Shown here piece after piece: positions 26,028-35,313 of a DNA stretch of 64,000 nt. The stretch is from Collinsella sp. BA40. Its GTDB lineage: Bacteria; Actinomycetota; Coriobacteriia; Coriobacteriales; Coriobacteriaceae. The translations under genes were made by a program, and so were the position numbers. The stretch covers positions 1 through 64,000 of the forward strand of contig NZ_VOWY01000006.1 of assembly GCF_008014645.1 (NCBI RefSeq), in the 5' to 3' direction. How positions within the stretch are numbered: position 1 is the first letter of the stretch; every line of letters begins with the position of its first letter. The notes beneath the pieces are model-generated. The model searched no databases and was not told where the DNA came from. It saw only the letters and a list, made by a program, of their open reading frames with translations.

Positions 26028-26852
26028 GTGGATTCAACCAACCAAAATACTGTTCCCGTCCATCATGAGAACGACTTGAAGAAGGATATCTATATCCTCA
26101 AGCAGCTCGTGGGCAAGGACTTCAAGCTCAAATACCGCCGCAGCTTCCTGGGCGTGCTTTGGAGCGTGCTCAACCCGCTGCTCATGATGATCGTCATGTC
26201 CGCTGTGTTCAGCACGTTCTTCGTGGGCCTGCGCGGTGAGAACATCGTGAACTACCCGCTCTACCTCATCCTGGGCAACATCACCTTCGGCCTCATGAAC
26301 GACGCCACCAGCTCGTCGCTCATGTCCATCATCGGGTCGTCGTCGCTGCTCAAGAAGGTCAAGATCCGCCGCTTCGTGTTCCCGGTGCAGAAGGTTCTCT
26401 TCGCGCTGGTCAACTTCTTCTTCTCGCTCATCGCCGTAGCCATCGTCATGCTCTGGTTCCGCATCATGCCCACCGTGCATATCCTGTGGCTGCCCGTGGG
26501 CCTGCTGCTGCTCATGCTCTTCTGCATGGGCGTGGGCCTGGCGCTCTCGGCCCTATCCGTATTCTTCCGCGACGTCATCCATCTGTGGAGCGTCGTCATG
26601 ACCGCATGGACCTACGCCACCCCCCTCTTCTGGGACTTCGCCATGATCGACGGCATGAACCCGATCATGCAGGTCATCCTCAAGGCCAATCCCATGTACG
26701 CCTACGTCATGTTCATGCGCGACATCTTCCTGTATCAGACGAGCCCCAGCGCCGCCGTGCTCATCAGCTGCACCGCCTGGGCGGTCATCGCCATGGCGAT
26801 CGGCTACCTGATCTTCCATAAGACCGAGCACAAGTTCATCCTCTACATTTAG
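26028..26852 (+). CDS. ABC-2 type polysaccharide exporter, permease subunit
   Basis: The GTG at 26028 (AAGGTGG upstream) is preferred over the ATG at 26001, because the likely -10 (25982-25987) would leave the latter a leader of only about 7 bases. The product of about 274 residues has a short cytoplasmic N-terminus with the ABC-2 hallmark VGKDFKLKYRRSFLGVLWS, then six hydrophobic spans. It belongs to the Wzm/TagG/RfbA group, which exports finished lipid-linked polysaccharide across the membrane. The ATPase partner starts 8 bases downstream. The cargo is inferred to be the wall polymer made by the surrounding glycosyltransferases. Confidence 0.88.
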   Translation: MDSTNQNTVPVHHENDLKKDIYILKQLVGKDFKLKYRRSFLGVLWSVLNPLLMMIVMSAVFSTFFVGLRGENIVNYPLYLILGNITFGLMNDATSSSLMSIIGSSSLLKKVKIRRFVFPVQKVLFALVNFFFSLIAVAIVMLWFRIMPTVHILWLPVGLLLLMLFCMGVGLALSALSVFFRDVIHLWSVVMTAWTYATPLFWDFAMIDGMNPIMQVILKANPMYAYVMFMRDIFLYQTSPSAAVLISCTAWAVIAMAIGYLIFHKTEHKFILYI

Positions 26853-26860
26853 GAGCATCC

Positions 26861-28216
26861 ATGTCTTCCGACATCAAGAAGGACGAAGAATACGCAATCG
26901 AGGTCAACGATGTCACCATGGTGTTCAACATGGCATCGGAGCAGCTCAACAGCTTGAAAGAGTATTTCATCAAGATCATGAAGCACGAGCTCTTCTTTGA
27001 GGAGTTCAAAGCTCTCAAGAACATCTCGTTCAAGATCAGGCGCGGTGAGACGGTCGGCCTCGTCGGTACCAACGGCTCGGGCAAGTCCACCATGCTCAAG
27101 GTTATCGCCGGCGTGCTCGAACCCACCTCGGGCAACTGCATCGTCCGCGGCAACATCGCACCCCTTATCGAGCTGGGCGCGGGCTTCGACTACGAGCTCA
27201 CCGCACGCGAGAACATCTACCTCAACGGCGCGTTGCTGGGCTATACGCGCGAGTTCATCGACAGCAAGATGGACGACATCATCGAGTTCGCCGAACTCGA
27301 GGACTTCATGGACATGCCGCTGAAGAACTACTCCTCCGGTATGACCGCGCGCATCGCATTCGCCATCGCCACCATCACGGAGCCCGACGTGCTCATCGTC
27401 GACGAAACGCTCTCCGTAGGCGACGTATTCTTCCAGCGCAAGTGCGAGAAGCGCATCAAGCACTTCGTCGACTCGGGCGATGTAACCGTTCTGCTGGTCA
27501 GCCACTCCATGGACCAGGTCGAGCGCATCTGCGAGCGCGCCATCTGGATCGAGAAGGGCGACATGCGCATGGACGGCCCCGTCGAGGACGTGTGCCAGGC
27601 GTACCGCGAGCAGTTCGCCTTTACCGACATCGCCGAGGACACGCCGCATGCCAAGGAGATCTGGTGGCTCGCCCGCCAGAAGATTTCCAAGGGCTACCCC
27701 GATAACACCTTCCGCCCCGATGTGCTGGTGGCGCGGTGCGATGTCGCCGCCATGCTCTACCGCTACTCCGATGCAGTCGACTACGCTCCTTCGGACGAGG
27801 ATCGCACCCTGTTCAAGGATGTTGACGACAAGACGCCGCACGCAGAGTCCATCATGTGGCTGGGTCATGCCGGAATCGCGCAGATCATGGCCGGCGACGA
27901 ATTCCGCCCGCACGACCAGGTGAAGCGCTACGAACTCGCCAGGATGCTCTATCTGCTCGACGGTAAGCCCGCATTCGAGCCCACCGAGCGCCTGCGCGAC
28001 ATGTATCCAGACGTTACGGATGAGACCCCGGGCGCCAAGGAGATCTGGTGGCTTGCCTCCTCCGGCGTGAAGTATGGCACTCCCGAGGGCATGTACGCGC
28101 CCAACGACGTGATCACCCGCCGCGATGTGGCCATCATGTTCTACAGCGTTCACAAGATTCGCGTGAAGCGCATCCAGGAGGAGCAAAAGCGCAAAGAAGC
28201 CAAGCGTAAGTTCTAG
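26861..28216 (+). CDS. polysaccharide exporter ATPase fused to three SLH-like modules
   Basis: The protein has 451 residues. Residues 1-250 are a Wzt/TagH-type ATPase with Walker A at 69-77 (GTNGSGKST), the signature at 157-161 (YSSGM), Walker B at 177-182 (VLIVDE) and the switch His215. Residues 254-303, 318-366 and 382-430 are SLH-like modules (FTDIAEDTPHAKEIWWLARQ; FKDVDDKTPHAESIMWLG; YPDVTDETPGAKEIWWLA). Modules 2 and 3 are the most diverged (RYELARML and RRDVAIMF in place of RCDMAAFL). The protein has no signal peptide, ends in a lysine-rich tail (KRKEAKRKF) and must be cytoplasmic, which is unexpected for a wall-binding module. In Wzt proteins the C-terminal domain binds the polysaccharide end before export. 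I infer that these modules do the same for a polymer that also anchors surface proteins. Confidence 0.9.
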   Translation: MSSDIKKDEEYAIEVNDVTMVFNMASEQLNSLKEYFIKIMKHELFFEEFKALKNISFKIRRGETVGLVGTNGSGKSTMLKVIAGVLEPTSGNCIVRGNIAPLIELGAGFDYELTARENIYLNGALLGYTREFIDSKMDDIIEFAELEDFMDMPLKNYSSGMTARIAFAIATITEPDVLIVDETLSVGDVFFQRKCEKRIKHFVDSGDVTVLLVSHSMDQVERICERAIWIEKGDMRMDGPVEDVCQAYREQFAFTDIAEDTPHAKEIWWLARQKISKGYPDNTFRPDVLVARCDVAAMLYRYSDAVDYAPSDEDRTLFKDVDDKTPHAESIMWLGHAGIAQIMAGDEFRPHDQVKRYELARMLYLLDGKPAFEPTERLRDMYPDVTDETPGAKEIWWLASSGVKYGTPEGMYAPNDVITRRDVAIMFYSVHKIRVKRIQEEQKRKEAKRKF

Positions 28217-28250
28217 AAACGCGTTGCAGCCTTAAGCAGCGCGCGACGAA

Positions 28251-28289
28251 GGGGCCCGAAGCAGTTCACACAGACCTGCTTCGGGCCCC
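28251..28289. terminator. terminator after the exporter operon
   Basis: A 14-bp perfect stem (GGGGCCCGAAGCAG, 28251-28264 with 28276-28289) is followed by TCTTTT. It lies between convergent genes and may serve both. Confidence 0.85.
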
Positions 28290-28340
28290 TCTTTTCGCAT
28301 TCGGCAGCACGTAGACAAACGATCGCGTGACGATCATTCG

Positions 28341-30077
28341 CTACGCACGCATGTGTGCCGGGACATACGCGGAGTCGGACGCAGCGGACGCCCCGACAAG
28401 GTCGGCCATCATGACGAGCAGCAAAGGCAGGCTCGTGAACAACGGGCTGGCATACCTATACAGCGACCCCGGACCAAGGAAGAGCGTTAAACAATACGCA
28501 AGCAGGACGGCGGCAGGTATCATGCGGCTCGCTGGGATGCGCAGGGCTATGCATGCAAACACGTAGGCCATGGCGAGCCAGAACCACGTCGAAGCCTTGA
28601 AGAGCAGATTCAAAACGGGGACGTTCGCCTCGAATCGAGATGCCAGAGCAGAGTCGACCGCGTCGCTCAAGGGCGGCACGGGACGCTCGAAGGGAACCGC
28701 GAGGTATTGCGGCAAGGCGCCGCGCACCGCGTCATACGGGCACATGAGCGATAGCTGGACCGCATCCGCCTCGTTGGCATAGGATACCGACTGACTCCAG
28801 TACCCTGCAGAAAGCAGCGCCCACGCATTGATGAAATTGCCAGGATAGCGAAGCGCGAGCCCGAGATAGAGACGAGCAAACCGCAGCGGATCAGAGGAGA
28901 CGAGACCGGTGTTGAAGTGCTCCTTCGTGGCATCGGCGAGCGTGTTGCGGTCGTATTTGCGCCAATCGGGAACAAGTTGCTCGATATAGGCGCGGTCGGC
29001 AGGATCGAGTTCGGCTCCATGGTCAACCAAGACGCTCGCAAGCTGCACCGAAGGAACGCTCATGATCTCTTTAGATGGACCCGGCTTGATATCAAGAGCC
29101 CTATACACTGGACCGGTGATAACGAGCGACAGCGCGATAGCAGAGACGAGTGCAACGAGCAGGCGGCGCGCATCGAACGCCCGACCAGCATGAAGCGCGA
29201 GCGCAAGCAGCACCACGACCAGGAACGCATGGAGCGCGTTGTTGCGCATGAGCATGGACAGCAGGAAGAGAAAGAAGCCGTACACCAGCCAGCTGCGTAT
29301 ACCCGTAGACGGAATATCGTCGCGTACCGTACGGTAGACCCACAGCGCCACCAGCGCTAATAGACCCGAGAACACAACGTCCTTGGTGGTCATGGTTGCA
29401 TAGACCGAGAAGCCCGGGAATAGCGCGGCGAACGCGAGGGCAGCCACGTAGATACGAAGGTGCCCCGACTCGTACGCATAAGAGACGACGCGCGCGAGGC
29501 ACAGCGAGAAGATGAGCGTCTGGCTTACGGTATAGACCGCCAATCCAGCACCGTAGGAGCCAAACAGCGTCTGGCCGAAAACGAGCGAGCCACCGAGCCA
29601 GAGGGAGTGCAGCGGCGGATGCCACGCGTTGAGATGGGACCAATACTCGGAGATATTGGTTGTATCCGGCGCGACGAACGCCGTCTGCCACATGGCATCG
29701 AAACAGAAATCGCCAGGCCAGCGCGCAATAAGCACGGGCAGCCACGCAAGGCAGATAACGCTCCAGGCCAGTAAGAACGGATGGCGCACGCGCATGCGAA
29801 GACCTTCGGATGCCGCCACGCGATGACGGGAGGAGGCCCGCGAGAGCATCGCGTATCCCGCGATAGACAAGGGTGCGGCCAACACGAGCACCGTCACCCA
29901 TGTAGCCATTGACCCAAGGTCGCACGTACCCGTACGGGCGAGGTTGCGGCCGATCGCCAACGAGGCGGCATAGAGCAACGAAAAGAGCACGGACACCACG
30001 GCGAACCGAGCATCGATGCGCCCAGCGGACGCACCTCGACCGGATCCGAATCGTTCGACCTGCTTCGTATCGTTCAA
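28341..30077 (-). CDS. large polytopic membrane protein, DUF6020-like
   Basis: TTG start with AGGGGGA upstream; 578 residues with about 12-14 hydrophobic spans. An extracytoplasmic loop after the third or fourth span carries WPGDFCFDAMWQT and WSHLNAWHPPLHSLWLGG, reminiscent of the first loop of GT-C glycosyltransferases, in which acidic residues are catalytic. A second large loop near 330-450 is soluble. The protein at 32313-34073 is a paralogue. It lies downstream of the acyltransferase gene (61-base gap), probably in one operon. A role as a lipid-linked-sugar-dependent transferase is an inference; the family itself is uncharacterised. Confidence 0.72.
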   Translation of the reverse strand: MNDTKQVERFGSGRGASAGRIDARFAVVSVLFSLLYAASLAIGRNLARTGTCDLGSMATWVTVLVLAAPLSIAGYAMLSRASSRHRVAASEGLRMRVRHPFLLAWSVICLAWLPVLIARWPGDFCFDAMWQTAFVAPDTTNISEYWSHLNAWHPPLHSLWLGGSLVFGQTLFGSYGAGLAVYTVSQTLIFSLCLARVVSYAYESGHLRIYVAALAFAALFPGFSVYATMTTKDVVFSGLLALVALWVYRTVRDDIPSTGIRSWLVYGFFLFLLSMLMRNNALHAFLVVVLLALALHAGRAFDARRLLVALVSAIALSLVITGPVYRALDIKPGPSKEIMSVPSVQLASVLVDHGAELDPADRAYIEQLVPDWRKYDRNTLADATKEHFNTGLVSSDPLRFARLYLGLALRYPGNFINAWALLSAGYWSQSVSYANEADAVQLSLMCPYDAVRGALPQYLAVPFERPVPPLSDAVDSALASRFEANVPVLNLLFKASTWFWLAMAYVFACIALRIPASRMIPAAVLLAYCLTLFLGPGSLYRYASPLFTSLPLLLVMMADLVGASAASDSAYVPAHMRA

Positions 30078-30138
30078 GCTATCCCCCTGCGAATCGCTGC
30101 AATCTCACCCATGGTCGCGCCTGCACCAGAAGGCGCCC

Positions 30139-31206
30139 CTATCGCCAACCGCCTACGATACCACGTACGAACGGGATGCGGTTGAGCGCATAGGAGCATG
30201 CCAGGCAAAGGGCGAAGATCACCCAGGGCAATCCGAGGCGCACGACATGGGACGTCATATCCATACCGAGGCGCGAGATGAAGATCTCGTTGAGCACGAA
30301 ATAATGCATGAGGTAGACACCGAAGGTGAGGCCTGCGACCTGCTTGACCAGCTTCGCGCTGACATGGATCCGTGCCAGCAACCCATCCCAATCAACCTGC
30401 TTGAAGAAGATGAATACCGCAACGGAGGGCAAGATGGCGGTAAGGTAGTTGTAGTCGAACAGCGCGTTGTCGAGCACGCCCGCCTGCTGGGAAGAGATCC
30501 AGGTGTAGCCATAACGGACCGCCAGGCCCAGGGCGCCGAGGCCGTAGAGCGCCAGACGCCGCCCGCGGACAGCGAATATCTTCGTATCCTGGGAGAGCAG
30601 GTATCCCAACACGGTATACATGATGTAGCCGCCGGCAACGCTGATGGCGATGCCGCCGTTCCACGGCAGCCCCAGCACCTTGAAGAGCGGCGCGATGGTT
30701 CCCGACAGCAGCACGTAGGCCCCCACCAGGTACCACATCGTATCCGCATGGTCTTTCAGGCGCGAGAGCACCGGCATCGACAGCGTGACGCCGAGCATGG
30801 AAAAGAAGAACCAGTACGTGCCGTCGATCTGGCCGTTCATAAACACGTTGAAGAAATGGCCGAGCGATGGCGTCCAACCCTCGGGAACGGGGTTGAGCAG
30901 GCCGCTCGTCCGCACAAGGTACTGGATTATGCACCAGGCCACGAACGGCACGAAGATGCCCTTCATACGCGACACCAGGAAGGCCTTGGTATCCTTCCGG
31001 TCGCGATACGCCAGCGTCTTAGCACCCGAGCACATGAAGAAAATGGGGACCGCCCAATAGAACGCGACCTCGACCGCCAGCGCCTGCGACCAATGGGGCG
31101 TTGCGGGCCCCCAGTGCACGATGCCGTTGCAGTGCAAGAAAATGACGGCAAGGCTGGCGACGATCGACAGGATGTCGAAGTAGATGTAGCGAGGCTTCGT
31201 GCCCAT
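30139..31206 (-). CDS. acyltransferase 3 family membrane protein
   Basis: ATG at 31206 with GGAAGGGAAG upstream; an open extension to 31251 has no ribosome-binding site. The protein has 355 residues with about ten spans. It starts with the family's RYIYFDILSIVASLAVIFLH segment, whose histidine is the usual catalytic one, and has a later FFMCSGA. Members (OafA, WecH) add acetyl or other acyl groups to surface sugars at the membrane. Its position in the polysaccharide locus suggests decoration of the wall polymer; the acyl group is unknown. The start faces the divergent GtrB-like gene at 31332. Confidence 0.85.
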   Translation of the reverse strand: MGTKPRYIYFDILSIVASLAVIFLHCNGIVHWGPATPHWSQALAVEVAFYWAVPIFFMCSGAKTLAYRDRKDTKAFLVSRMKGIFVPFVAWCIIQYLVRTSGLLNPVPEGWTPSLGHFFNVFMNGQIDGTYWFFFSMLGVTLSMPVLSRLKDHADTMWYLVGAYVLLSGTIAPLFKVLGLPWNGGIAISVAGGYIMYTVLGYLLSQDTKIFAVRGRRLALYGLGALGLAVRYGYTWISSQQAGVLDNALFDYNYLTAILPSVAVFIFFKQVDWDGLLARIHVSAKLVKQVAGLTFGVYLMHYFVLNEIFISRLGMDMTSHVVRLGLPWVIFALCLACSYALNRIPFVRGIVGGWR

Positions 31207-31281
31207 TCGTTCGCTTCCCTTCCAATTGATCGCAAACGCTAGAAGATTCAAGGAGAATCATAGCCTGTTTGGGAACCGATA

Positions 31282-31287
31282 TATACT
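31282..31287 (+). promoter_or_regulatory. -10 box for the GtrB-like gene
   Basis: TATACT (5 of 6 to consensus) lies 45 bases before the ATG at 31332. No good -35 was found. Its position argues against a more upstream start for the gene. Confidence 0.45.
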
Positions 31288-31331
31288 GGAAAGCTAGCTT
31301 GCATTCAGAGCAACCAGGAGAGATGCACCCT

Positions 31332-32276
31332 ATGAAAACCGTTGACACTTCACGTATAGCCGTTTTGATTCCCTGCTATAACGAAGAGGTCACCATCGAG
31401 AAGGTCGTCTCCGATTTCCGCCGCGAGCTGCCCGGCGCGCCCGTCTACGTCTACGACAACAACTCGAGCGACCGCACGGCCGACAAGGCACGTGCCGCCG
31501 GTGCGATCGTGCGCCACGAACCCCGCCAGGGCAAAGGCAACGTATGCCGTCAGATGTTCCGCGACATCGAAGCGGATTGCTACCTCATGGTCGACGGCGA
31601 CGACACCTACCCTGCCGAACAGGCCGCCGAGCTCTGCGCACCCATCTTGGACAACAAGGCCGACATGGTCGTTGGCGACCGCCTTTCCAACGGCACATAC
31701 GCCAAAGAGAACAAGCGCGCGTTCCACGGCTTTGGCAACAACCTGGTGCGCCGTATGATCAAATGGATCTACGGCTACACGTTTGACGACGTCATGACCG
31801 GCTACCGGGCCTTCTCCCGCCCGTTCGTCAAAACGTTTCCCGTGCTCTCCACGGGATTCCAGATCGAAACCGAGCTATCGATCCACGCGGTAGACCGGCG
31901 CTGGCGCATAGCCGACGTCCCCATCGTCTACCGCGATCGCCCCGAGGGCAGCGAATCGAAGCTTGATACCGTAAGCGACGGCATCAAGGTCATCTTGATG
32001 ATCGGCACGCTCTTCAAGAACTACCGGCCGCTCGCCTGCTTCGGCAGCATAGCGACGCTCTTCCTCGCCCTCGGCCTTATCTGCGGCATTCCCGTCATCG
32101 TCGAGTTCATACAGACCGGACTCGTGCCGAGGCTTCCAACGGCGGTGCTTGCCGTGGGCTTCGTCTTCCTCTCGGGTCTTTCCCTGGCAACCGGACTCAT
32201 TCTCGATACGGTCGCCCGCAACGAGCGCAAGCAATGGGAGCTCAACGTATACCGCGTCATGGAACAAGATCGATAG
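31332..32276 (+). CDS. GtrB/DPM-like polyprenyl-phosphate glycosyltransferase
   Basis: The start is the ATG at 31332 with AGGAG 11 bases upstream; 31323 is another in-frame ATG but too close to it. The protein has 314 residues. The N-terminal GT2 domain (IAVLIPCYNEEVTIEKVVSD, YDNNSSDRT, MVDGDDTYPAEQA, VVGDRLSNGTY) is typical of dolichol-phosphate-mannose synthase and GtrB-type enzymes, which load a sugar onto undecaprenyl phosphate. Two C-terminal spans (about 238-260 and 270-295) anchor it. It is followed after 36 bases by the DUF6020-like gene. With the GtrA-like proteins at 37617 and 38202 it can form a flip-and-transfer glycosylation set. Confidence 0.88.
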   Translation: MKTVDTSRIAVLIPCYNEEVTIEKVVSDFRRELPGAPVYVYDNNSSDRTADKARAAGAIVRHEPRQGKGNVCRQMFRDIEADCYLMVDGDDTYPAEQAAELCAPILDNKADMVVGDRLSNGTYAKENKRAFHGFGNNLVRRMIKWIYGYTFDDVMTGYRAFSRPFVKTFPVLSTGFQIETELSIHAVDRRWRIADVPIVYRDRPEGSESKLDTVSDGIKVILMIGTLFKNYRPLACFGSIATLFLALGLICGIPVIVEFIQTGLVPRLPTAVLAVGFVFLSGLSLATGLILDTVARNERKQWELNVYRVMEQDR

Positions 32277-32312
32277 CATCTCGCGAAGAACCTCTTCCCA
32301 CTAGGAGCCCCC

Positions 32313-34073
32313 TTGGATACCCCGCAACAACCATCCCGGATTATACGGGGATGCAACAGGGTGCGCGGCTACGCCGGCTACCTCCTCGTCTTGGCAGCGT
32401 TATCTCTCCTCTGCACGATGGCGGAGTCGACGAATGCCGCCTTTTCATTCGACGAGGGCGCCGTGCGCTTCGGCGCCTACCTCGCTGCGTTCGCAGTCGT
32501 GTTCCTTGGTTGCGAGCACCTGGCCTCGCGCATGCCGTCGCGAAACGCAGGCGCGCTTTCGCGCGTCAGGATTCCCCACATCCTCGCTTTCGCCGCCATC
32601 ATCTTTATATGCTGGATGCCCCTCTTGGACACGCTGTATCCAGGCGTCACGTTCTCCGATACGTCAAGCCAGCTTTGCCAGTTTTTCGGCAATCCACCCG
32701 AATTCGGACCATACTGCATCGTGCCCGACAGCGCGTTTAGCGACCATCATCCCATTCTCGACACGCTCATCATGGGCTCCCTGGTGAAGATCGGGATGGA
32801 GCACGGCTCGGCCAACGACGGCTTCATGCTGCTCGTGATCGTGCAAAGCGTGCTGCTCGCCCTGAGCATCAGCCGAACGATCTGCCATGTCGCGGTCCGA
32901 TTCTCATGGCGACCGCCATCCCTTGCAATCGCCATCGCCTTCTTCTCGCTCTTTCCCGTCTTCCCCTTCATGGCGGCCTCGCCGGTGAAAGACACGCTTT
33001 TCATAATCGTTTTCCTGGCCTTTATCGTCGAGTTCTCGCGGATAGCCCTGTCGAACTCGCCACGTCTTCCTTGGCTCGCCGGCCTGTTCTGCTGCACGGT
33101 GCTGCTGGCGCTTACGAAGCGTACGGGATTATATGTGGCTGCGCTCTGCCTGCTGGGGGCGCTCGTCCTCAAGCGCGCGCTACGGAAGCAGCTGCTCGCC
33201 TGCATGGCGCCCGCCATCGTGCTCGCCGCCGTGGTGTTCCCCGCCGTGGTGTTCCCCCTGCTCGATGTATCCCCCGGGTCGAAAAACGAGATGCTCGGGT
33301 TCTTCTACCAGCAGACCGCCCGCTATGTGCGCGAGTATCCCGAAGAGGTCGCTCCCGATGAGCGCGAGGTCATAGACCGGTTGTTGAACTACGAAACGCT
33401 GGCCAAGCGCTATCGGAAAGACATCGTCGATATGGTGAACCACGGAAAAGGCGTCGATATCGACCCGTCTACCGAAATGGTTCGCGCCTACGCTCAGGTA
33501 TTTGCCACCCAGCTCCTGCGCCACCCCGAGAACAACGTGCAGGCCATCTTGGATCTTGAGTCGGGATGGTTCGATCTGAGCCTGCGCTATCAGGTGGCGA
33601 TCAACTACGGCATGGCAGATACCCCGGAAAACGGCGTCCCCGACATCTCGCGGCCCGAATCGATGCGCGCACGAGCCGAGCACGCCGTCGAAGCCCTCAA
33701 CCGGACTGCAACAGACCGGCTGTTGGGGCCTCTTTTCACGCCGGCGCTCTACACCACCCTGATCCCCGCATTCTGCCTTCTTCTTAGCTTCCGGATACGC
33801 CGCTTGACCAAGGAGCGCCTGGTAGCGCTGCTCCCCGTGCTCGCATCCCTGCCGTTGCTATGGGTGTCTCCGGTCTCGGACGCCTCGAGCAATCTCGAAG
33901 CGCTTCGCTATACGCTCCCCTTCCTCTATACCGCGCCCTTCACCCTCGCGTTCGCACTTGGACGCATCAACGAAAACGCGGACGGACCGCTTGACCGATC
34001 CATCCGCGAACACGTTGAAGAAGCTGTCAATAGCGAGCCGGGTGCCAATCCCCCTAGCGTGACGAGCGCGTAA
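32313..34073 (+). CDS. large polytopic membrane protein, DUF6020-like paralogue
   Basis: TTG start with AGGAG five bases upstream; 586 residues with about 13 hydrophobic spans. The first large loop carries YPGVTFSDTSSQLCQFFG and FSDHHPILDTLIMGS, matching in position the WPGDFCFDAM and NAWHPPLHSLW motifs of the 28341-30077 protein. The mid-protein loop (DVSPGSKNEMLGFFYQQTAR) matches that protein's DIKPGPSKEIMSVPSVQLAS. It probably works with the GtrB-like enzyme encoded just upstream, as the membrane transferase using its lipid-linked sugar; this is inferred. Its 3' end overlaps the convergent GT4 gene by 20 bases. Confidence 0.72.
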   Translation: MDTPQQPSRIIRGCNRVRGYAGYLLVLAALSLLCTMAESTNAAFSFDEGAVRFGAYLAAFAVVFLGCEHLASRMPSRNAGALSRVRIPHILAFAAIIFICWMPLLDTLYPGVTFSDTSSQLCQFFGNPPEFGPYCIVPDSAFSDHHPILDTLIMGSLVKIGMEHGSANDGFMLLVIVQSVLLALSISRTICHVAVRFSWRPPSLAIAIAFFSLFPVFPFMAASPVKDTLFIIVFLAFIVEFSRIALSNSPRLPWLAGLFCCTVLLALTKRTGLYVAALCLLGALVLKRALRKQLLACMAPAIVLAAVVFPAVVFPLLDVSPGSKNEMLGFFYQQTARYVREYPEEVAPDEREVIDRLLNYETLAKRYRKDIVDMVNHGKGVDIDPSTEMVRAYAQVFATQLLRHPENNVQAILDLESGWFDLSLRYQVAINYGMADTPENGVPDISRPESMRARAEHAVEALNRTATDRLLGPLFTPALYTTLIPAFCLLLSFRIRRLTKERLVALLPVLASLPLLWVSPVSDASSNLEALRYTLPFLYTAPFTLAFALGRINENADGPLDRSIREHVEEAVNSEPGANPPSVTSA

Positions 34074-35283
34074 GCTGCTCGACCAGCTCGACGAGCTGGC
34101 GATACGAGTGCTTGCGATCGAATTGGTCCTCGGCGATGGCGCGGGCGGCAGCGCCCATGCGCTCGCGCGCCGAAGCGTCGGCCTCCAAGCGCTCCAAAGC
34201 CGCAGCCAGGCCCTCGACGTCCCCGGGGCGCACGTTCACGCCGAATCCGTCCCGCTCGACCTTCGCGCGGAATTCCGGGCTCATAGAGGTGCTGAGCATA
34301 GGCTTGCCGGCGGCGAGGTAGTCGCCGATTTTTGTGGGAACGCTCTGCGGCGCGTTCTCGACCAAGGAATTCACCAGCACGTCCGAGGCAACCAGATAGG
34401 CGGCCATCTGGGGATACGGCATGTAGCCCAAGAAATCGACGTTGCAGCCCGTCTCGGCGACAAGCGCCTCCAGCTCCTCGCGGATGGTGCCATCGCCCAT
34501 GAGCTTGAGCTTCATGAAAGGGTGCGAGCGCTGCAGGCGCGACATCGCGTACACGAGGGTGCGCAGGTCGTAGCAGTTGCTCATCGCGCCCGCATACGAG
34601 ACCCAGAACTCGCCGGAGGGCTTTGCCACCTGAGAGCCATATGCCAGCGCCCCGGAGTCGAACGCGGCCAGGTCATTGCCCACATAGGCAACGACCTTGG
34701 GAATGTCCTCCGCGCGATCGCGAAAACCGCGCGCAGCGTACTCGTCGGACGTGCCCACGATGGCGTCGGCCAACGCATACGTGCGCCGAGCCTGTCGGTA
34801 GAACGGCGCAAACGCGATATCGGAAACGATAGGGACATCGAGCGCGATGCGAAACGCTTCGGGCCACAGGTCGTTCACGTCGACCACGAAGGGGATGCCG
34901 TAGCGCTTCGCCGACTGACCGACGGCCAGGGCAACGTCGTTCGGTGGAATCTGGCAATAGATAAGATCGTAATCGTGATGCTCTTCGAAATATGCGCGCA
35001 TGTTCTTTGCCATCACGTGATGGGCCCAGATGCGCTGCGGGCACATGTTCTTCGGGTAGCCGGGCTCCTCGATGAAGCGCACGTTGAACGAGTGCACGCT
35101 TGCATCGAACGACTCGACGTCGCGCTGGCGCTTCTCCCAGTGCTGGAAGCGAGAGGTGAGGAAATCGACCTCGTAGCCCTCGGCGGCGAGCGTCTCGGCA
35201 AGATAGACGTAGCGCGTGGCGCCCTTGACCTCGTGGCCGAGCTTGGCGTCGATACTAAAGATGGCAATGCGCTTCTTGCTCAT
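34054..35283 (-). CDS. GT4 family glycosyltransferase
   Basis: The protein has 409 residues; GGGAAGGAT stands before the ATG. It has a GT-B fold with an N-terminal domain (IAIFSIDAKLGHEVKGATRY) and a C-terminal donor site (VSYAGAMSNCYDLRTLVYAM, FLGYMPYPQMAAYLVASDV, then the E-x7-E-like region VPTKIGDYLAAGKPML). GT4 enzymes are retaining glycosyltransferases of wall, capsule and lipid glycans. It is the last gene of a minus-strand run after two GT2 genes. The substrate is not predictable. Confidence 0.86.
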   Translation of the reverse strand: MSKKRIAIFSIDAKLGHEVKGATRYVYLAETLAAEGYEVDFLTSRFQHWEKRQRDVESFDASVHSFNVRFIEEPGYPKNMCPQRIWAHHVMAKNMRAYFEEHHDYDLIYCQIPPNDVALAVGQSAKRYGIPFVVDVNDLWPEAFRIALDVPIVSDIAFAPFYRQARRTYALADAIVGTSDEYAARGFRDRAEDIPKVVAYVGNDLAAFDSGALAYGSQVAKPSGEFWVSYAGAMSNCYDLRTLVYAMSRLQRSHPFMKLKLMGDGTIREELEALVAETGCNVDFLGYMPYPQMAAYLVASDVLVNSLVENAPQSVPTKIGDYLAAGKPMLSTSMSPEFRAKVERDGFGVNVRPGDVEGLAAALERLEADASARERMGAAARAIAEDQFDRKHSYRQLVELVEQLTRSSR

Positions 35284-35313
35284 ATCCTATCCCTTCCCAG
35301 GCGAATCCCGTGC

